A stretch of 7,291 nucleotides of DNA from an uncultured Massilia sp. (GTDB lineage: Bacteria > Pseudomonadota > Gammaproteobacteria > Burkholderiales > Burkholderiaceae). Shown piece by piece: positions 5,240 to 7,291 of this stretch. Numbering within the stretch: position 1 is the first letter of the stretch; every line of letters begins with the position of its first letter. The notes below the pieces were generated by a model. The model had not been told where the DNA came from. It searched no databases and was given only the letters and a program-made list of their open reading frames with translations. The translations under genes and the position numbers were made by a program. The stretch lies in assembly GCA_946886065.1 (NCBI GenBank), contig CAMPHU010000228.1, forward strand, positions 1-7,291, in the 5' to 3' direction.

Positions 5240-6022
5240 ATGCTCATCAAACGCAAATCCATCGAACAGGCCGAATCCTCGCGCCGTCCCGCGCGCAAGC
5301 CCAAGTTCGCGCCCGTCACGCTGTCCGAACAGGACGGTGTCCGCTATCTCCACTTCGGCACCGAATGGGTGCAGGGCGCCATGCGCATCCGCAAGCCGGA
5401 CTGGCCCGAGCTGGAATACGCGCAGCAGATGATGGCCTGGATGCTGTTCATCGAGGCGCCGCAGGCGATTGCCCAGCTGGGCCTGGGCGCCGCGACGCTC
5501 ACCAAGTTCTGCTATCGCCAGTTCCCCGAGGCGAGCGTCACGGCGGTCGAACTGAACCAGGCCGTGATCGGCATTTGCGCGTCGATGTTCAAGCTGCCAC
5601 CCGAGGACGAGCGCCTGCGGGTGCTGGAGATGGATGCGCTGGACTTCGTCGAGGATCCCGCCAACCACGGCGCCTACGACGTGCTGCAGTGCGACCTGTA
5701 CGACGCCACCGCGCGCGGTCCCGTGCTCGACACGCCCGAGTTCTACCAGGCCTGCTCGCAGTGCCTGGCGCCGCACGGCGTCATGACCGTCAACCTGTTC
5801 GGCGACCACCCGAGCTTCGCCAGGAACATCAAGGCCATGAAGTTCGCCTTCGAGCACGTGATCTGCCTGCCGGAAGTCCACGAGGGCAATGTGGTGGCGC
5901 TGTGCTTCAATACCCGTCCCGAGATCGACAAGGACATGCTGAACGCGCGCGCCGCTCAGGTCCATGCCGCGACCAGGCTGCCGGCCAAGTCCTGGGTCAA
6001 GGGCATCCTGGCCGCACACTGA
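5240..6022 (+). CDS. Spermidine-synthase-like (aminopropyltransferase-fold) protein
   Basis: A 260-residue cytoplasmic protein with a class I methyltransferase-like Rossmann fold. The N-terminal 22 residues are basic and likely disordered; 33-70 (RYLHFGTEWVQGAMRI, then ELEYAQQMMAWMLF) resembles the N-terminal beta region and following helix of SpeE-like proteins. The nucleotide loop is QLGLGAATLTKF (79-90) instead of the GGGDG of true spermidine synthases; VTAVELN (100-106) supplies the acidic residue Glu104 that would hold the ribose; MDALDF (131-136) follows; and CDLYDATARGP (151-161) takes the place of the catalytic DSxDPxGP segment, keeping Asp152 and Asp155. Real SpeE transfers an aminopropyl group from decarboxylated SAM to putrescine; with this altered loop the substrate here is uncertain, and a methyltransferase-like role is possible. 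Start: ATG at 5240, since upstream in-frame codons run through the hairpin; only a weak AGG precedes it. The ATPase gene begins 14 bases after its stop. Confidence 0.82.
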   Translation: MLIKRKSIEQAESSRRPARKPKFAPVTLSEQDGVRYLHFGTEWVQGAMRIRKPDWPELEYAQQMMAWMLFIEAPQAIAQLGLGAATLTKFCYRQFPEASVTAVELNQAVIGICASMFKLPPEDERLRVLEMDALDFVEDPANHGAYDVLQCDLYDATARGPVLDTPEFYQACSQCLAPHGVMTVNLFGDHPSFARNIKAMKFAFEHVICLPEVHEGNVVALCFNTRPEIDKDMLNARAAQVHAATRLPAKSWVKGILAAH

Positions 6023-6036
6023 GCCCTCCTCCGACC

Positions 6037-7291
6037 ATGAACGCCGCCGCCCACAAGCCGCCCAGCCTGCGCAAGCTCGACCTGCAATCGATCTTTTCCT
6101 GGATGCTGGCGGATGGCATCGTCAGCAAGGAAGAGGTCAAGGCGCGCTTCGCCCAGGCCCAGGCCATCCTCAAGAATGCAGCGGGGTCGATGCACCCGCT
6201 GACGGCGGTCGCCCAGTGCAAGCTGGTCTCGAACCAGCCGCCCCACCGCCTGCTCACCCTGGACGTGCTGACGGAATGGTGCGCGGCCAAGGTCGGCCTG
6301 CCCTTCACCCGCATCGATCCGCTCAAGATCGACTTCACCAAGGTGGCGGACGTGATGTCGGCCAGCTATGCGGCGCGCTTCAATATCCTGCCGGTGGAGA
6401 TGACGGCCACCTCGCTGGTCGTCGCGACCGCCGATCCGGGGGCGACGGAGTGGGAGGCGGAGATCGCCAAGGTCTCGCGCCGCAAGATCGAGCTGGTGCT
6501 GGCCAATCCGCTCGACATCGCCCAGTACATCTCGCAGTTCTTCAGCCTGGCCAAGTCGATCCGCGACGCCAACCGCAGCACCGGCCAGGACCTGGCCATG
6601 CGCAACAACTTCGAGCAGCTGGTCGAGCTGGGCAAGTCGAACAAGCAGGTCGACGCCAACGACCAGCACATCGTCAACATCGTCGACTGGCTGTGGAGCT
6701 ATGCCTTCGAACAGCGGGCTTCGGATATCCACCTGGAGCCGAAGCGCGAGTTCGCGGTGATCCGCTTCCGCATCGACGGGGTGCTGCACCAGGTGTACCA
6801 GGTGCCGGCGGTGGTGATGATCGCCATGACGGCGCGCATCAAGCTGCTGGGGCGCATGGACGTGATCGAAAAGCGGCGGCCGCAGGATGGGCGCATCAAG
6901 ACGCGGACCAATGGCGGGCAGGAGGTCGAGCTGCGCCTGTCGACCATGCCGACGGCCTTCGGCGAGAAGCTGGTGATGCGTATCTTCGATCCGGAAGTCG
7001 TGGTGAAGACCTTGCCGGAGCTGGGTTTCCCGCCGGAGGACGCGCGGCGCTGGGATGCGCTGACCAGTCGGCCGCATGGGATCATTCTCGTGACCGGGCC
7101 GACCGGGTCGGGCAAGACCACGACGCTGTACACGACCTTGAAGGCGCTGGCGACCAATGAAGTGAATGTCTGCACCGTCGAAGATCCGATCGAGATGGTG
7201 GAGGCGTCGTTCAACCAGATGCAGATCCAGCCGGGGATCGATTTGTCGTTTGCGGACGGCGTGCGCGCGCTGATGCGCCAGGATCCGGACA
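6037..7291 (+). CDS. GspE/PilB-family secretion or pilus ATPase (cut by window edge)
   Basis: 418 residues are visible. An N-terminal GspE-II/MshEN-like region (about 56-170) is followed by a linker with NNFEQLVELG (190-199) and the catalytic part: ASDIHLEP (228-235) with RFRIDGVLHQV (243-253) of the PAS-like N2 domain, IEKRRPQDGRI (277-287), RLSTMPTAFGEK (300-311), Walker A GPTGSGKTT (354-362) with Lys360, and the Asp box VEDPIE (381-386). The window ends at RQDPD (414-418), the start of the Walker B segment, so the His box and any zinc-binding tetracysteine are out of sight. Family role: a hexameric cytoplasmic ATPase that drives type II secretion, type IV pilus extension or related assembly. 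No pilin, platform or secretin gene is in view, so which machine it serves is open. No Shine-Dalgarno precedes the ATG; the 14-base gap suggests expression coupled to the gene before it. Confidence 0.94.
   Translation, partial: MNAAAHKPPSLRKLDLQSIFSWMLADGIVSKEEVKARFAQAQAILKNAAGSMHPLTAVAQCKLVSNQPPHRLLTLDVLTEWCAAKVGLPFTRIDPLKIDFTKVADVMSASYAARFNILPVEMTATSLVVATADPGATEWEAEIAKVSRRKIELVLANPLDIAQYISQFFSLAKSIRDANRSTGQDLAMRNNFEQLVELGKSNKQVDANDQHIVNIVDWLWSYAFEQRASDIHLEPKREFAVIRFRIDGVLHQVYQVPAVVMIAMTARIKLLGRMDVIEKRRPQDGRIKTRTNGGQEVELRLSTMPTAFGEKLVMRIFDPEVVVKTLPELGFPPEDARRWDALTSRPHGIILVTGPTGSGKTTTLYTTLKALATNEVNVCTVEDPIEMVEASFNQMQIQPGIDLSFADGVRALMRQDPD

Noticed and set aside
5956..7077. A 373-residue minus-strand frame opposite the secretion ATPase, and a 263-residue one (5228-6019) opposite the aminopropyltransferase-like gene
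   Set aside because: Both are shadows of plus-strand genes with clear catalytic motifs; their translations show no recognisable features.
5964..7160. A 398-residue plus-strand frame overlapping the ATPase gene
   Set aside because: It is a different frame of the ATPase gene with low-complexity Gly/Ala/Arg/Gln composition and no motifs; the true frame carries Walker A and the Asp box.
1..7291. A defence island, toxin-antitoxin pair or mobile element
   Set aside because: The barstar-like gene has no partner nuclease beside it, and no transposase, integrase, long terminal repeat or shift in base composition beyond the normal intergenic region was seen.

Overview
The window reads as ordinary chromosomal DNA of a GC-rich betaproteobacterium, most likely in the Burkholderiales and probably Oxalobacteraceae (Massilia-like). 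This placement is an inference from the strong G/C preference at third codon positions, the gene content and the overall protein style; no rRNA or other decisive marker is present. I see no insertion sequence, phage gene, tRNA, CRISPR array or integration scar.

Left block, minus strand (1-4204), read from right to left: a barstar-like protein (3794-4204), PurN (3091-3723), an RsmB/NOP-family RNA m5C methyltransferase (1759-3078), an MscS-type mechanosensitive channel (427-1749) and the N-terminal part of a membrane fatty-acid desaturase (1-324) cut by the window edge. purN, the methyltransferase and the channel gene are 12 and 9 bases apart, and the stop of the methyltransferase overlaps the ribosome binding site of the channel, so these three look like one transcript. 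The desaturase follows after a 102-base gap with its own candidate promoter and a palindrome. The barstar gene lies 70 bases upstream of purN.

Middle (4205-4598): a 394-base divergent intergenic region, visibly more AT-rich than the genes. It holds a long imperfect palindrome overlapping a TTGACA, a TACAAT box, and a 30-codon open frame that begins where a transcript from that box would start.

Right block, plus strand (4599-7291): an exported glycine-zipper protein (4599-5138), two hairpins, then a spermidine-synthase-like protein (5240-6022), followed 14 bases later by a GspE/PilB-type secretion or pilus ATPase (6037 to the edge, cut just at its Walker B segment). The last two are probably co-transcribed.

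The genes do not form a single pathway: purine synthesis, RNA modification, osmotic protection, membrane lipid modification, envelope protein and secretion ATPase. I found no convincing new system. The items most worth a second look are an orphan barstar-like protein whose barnase-contact residues are partly replaced, a pair of TACAAT-N8-ATG arrangements suggesting leaderless starts, the palindromes at two candidate promoters, and the aminopropyltransferase-like protein with a non-canonical binding loop.
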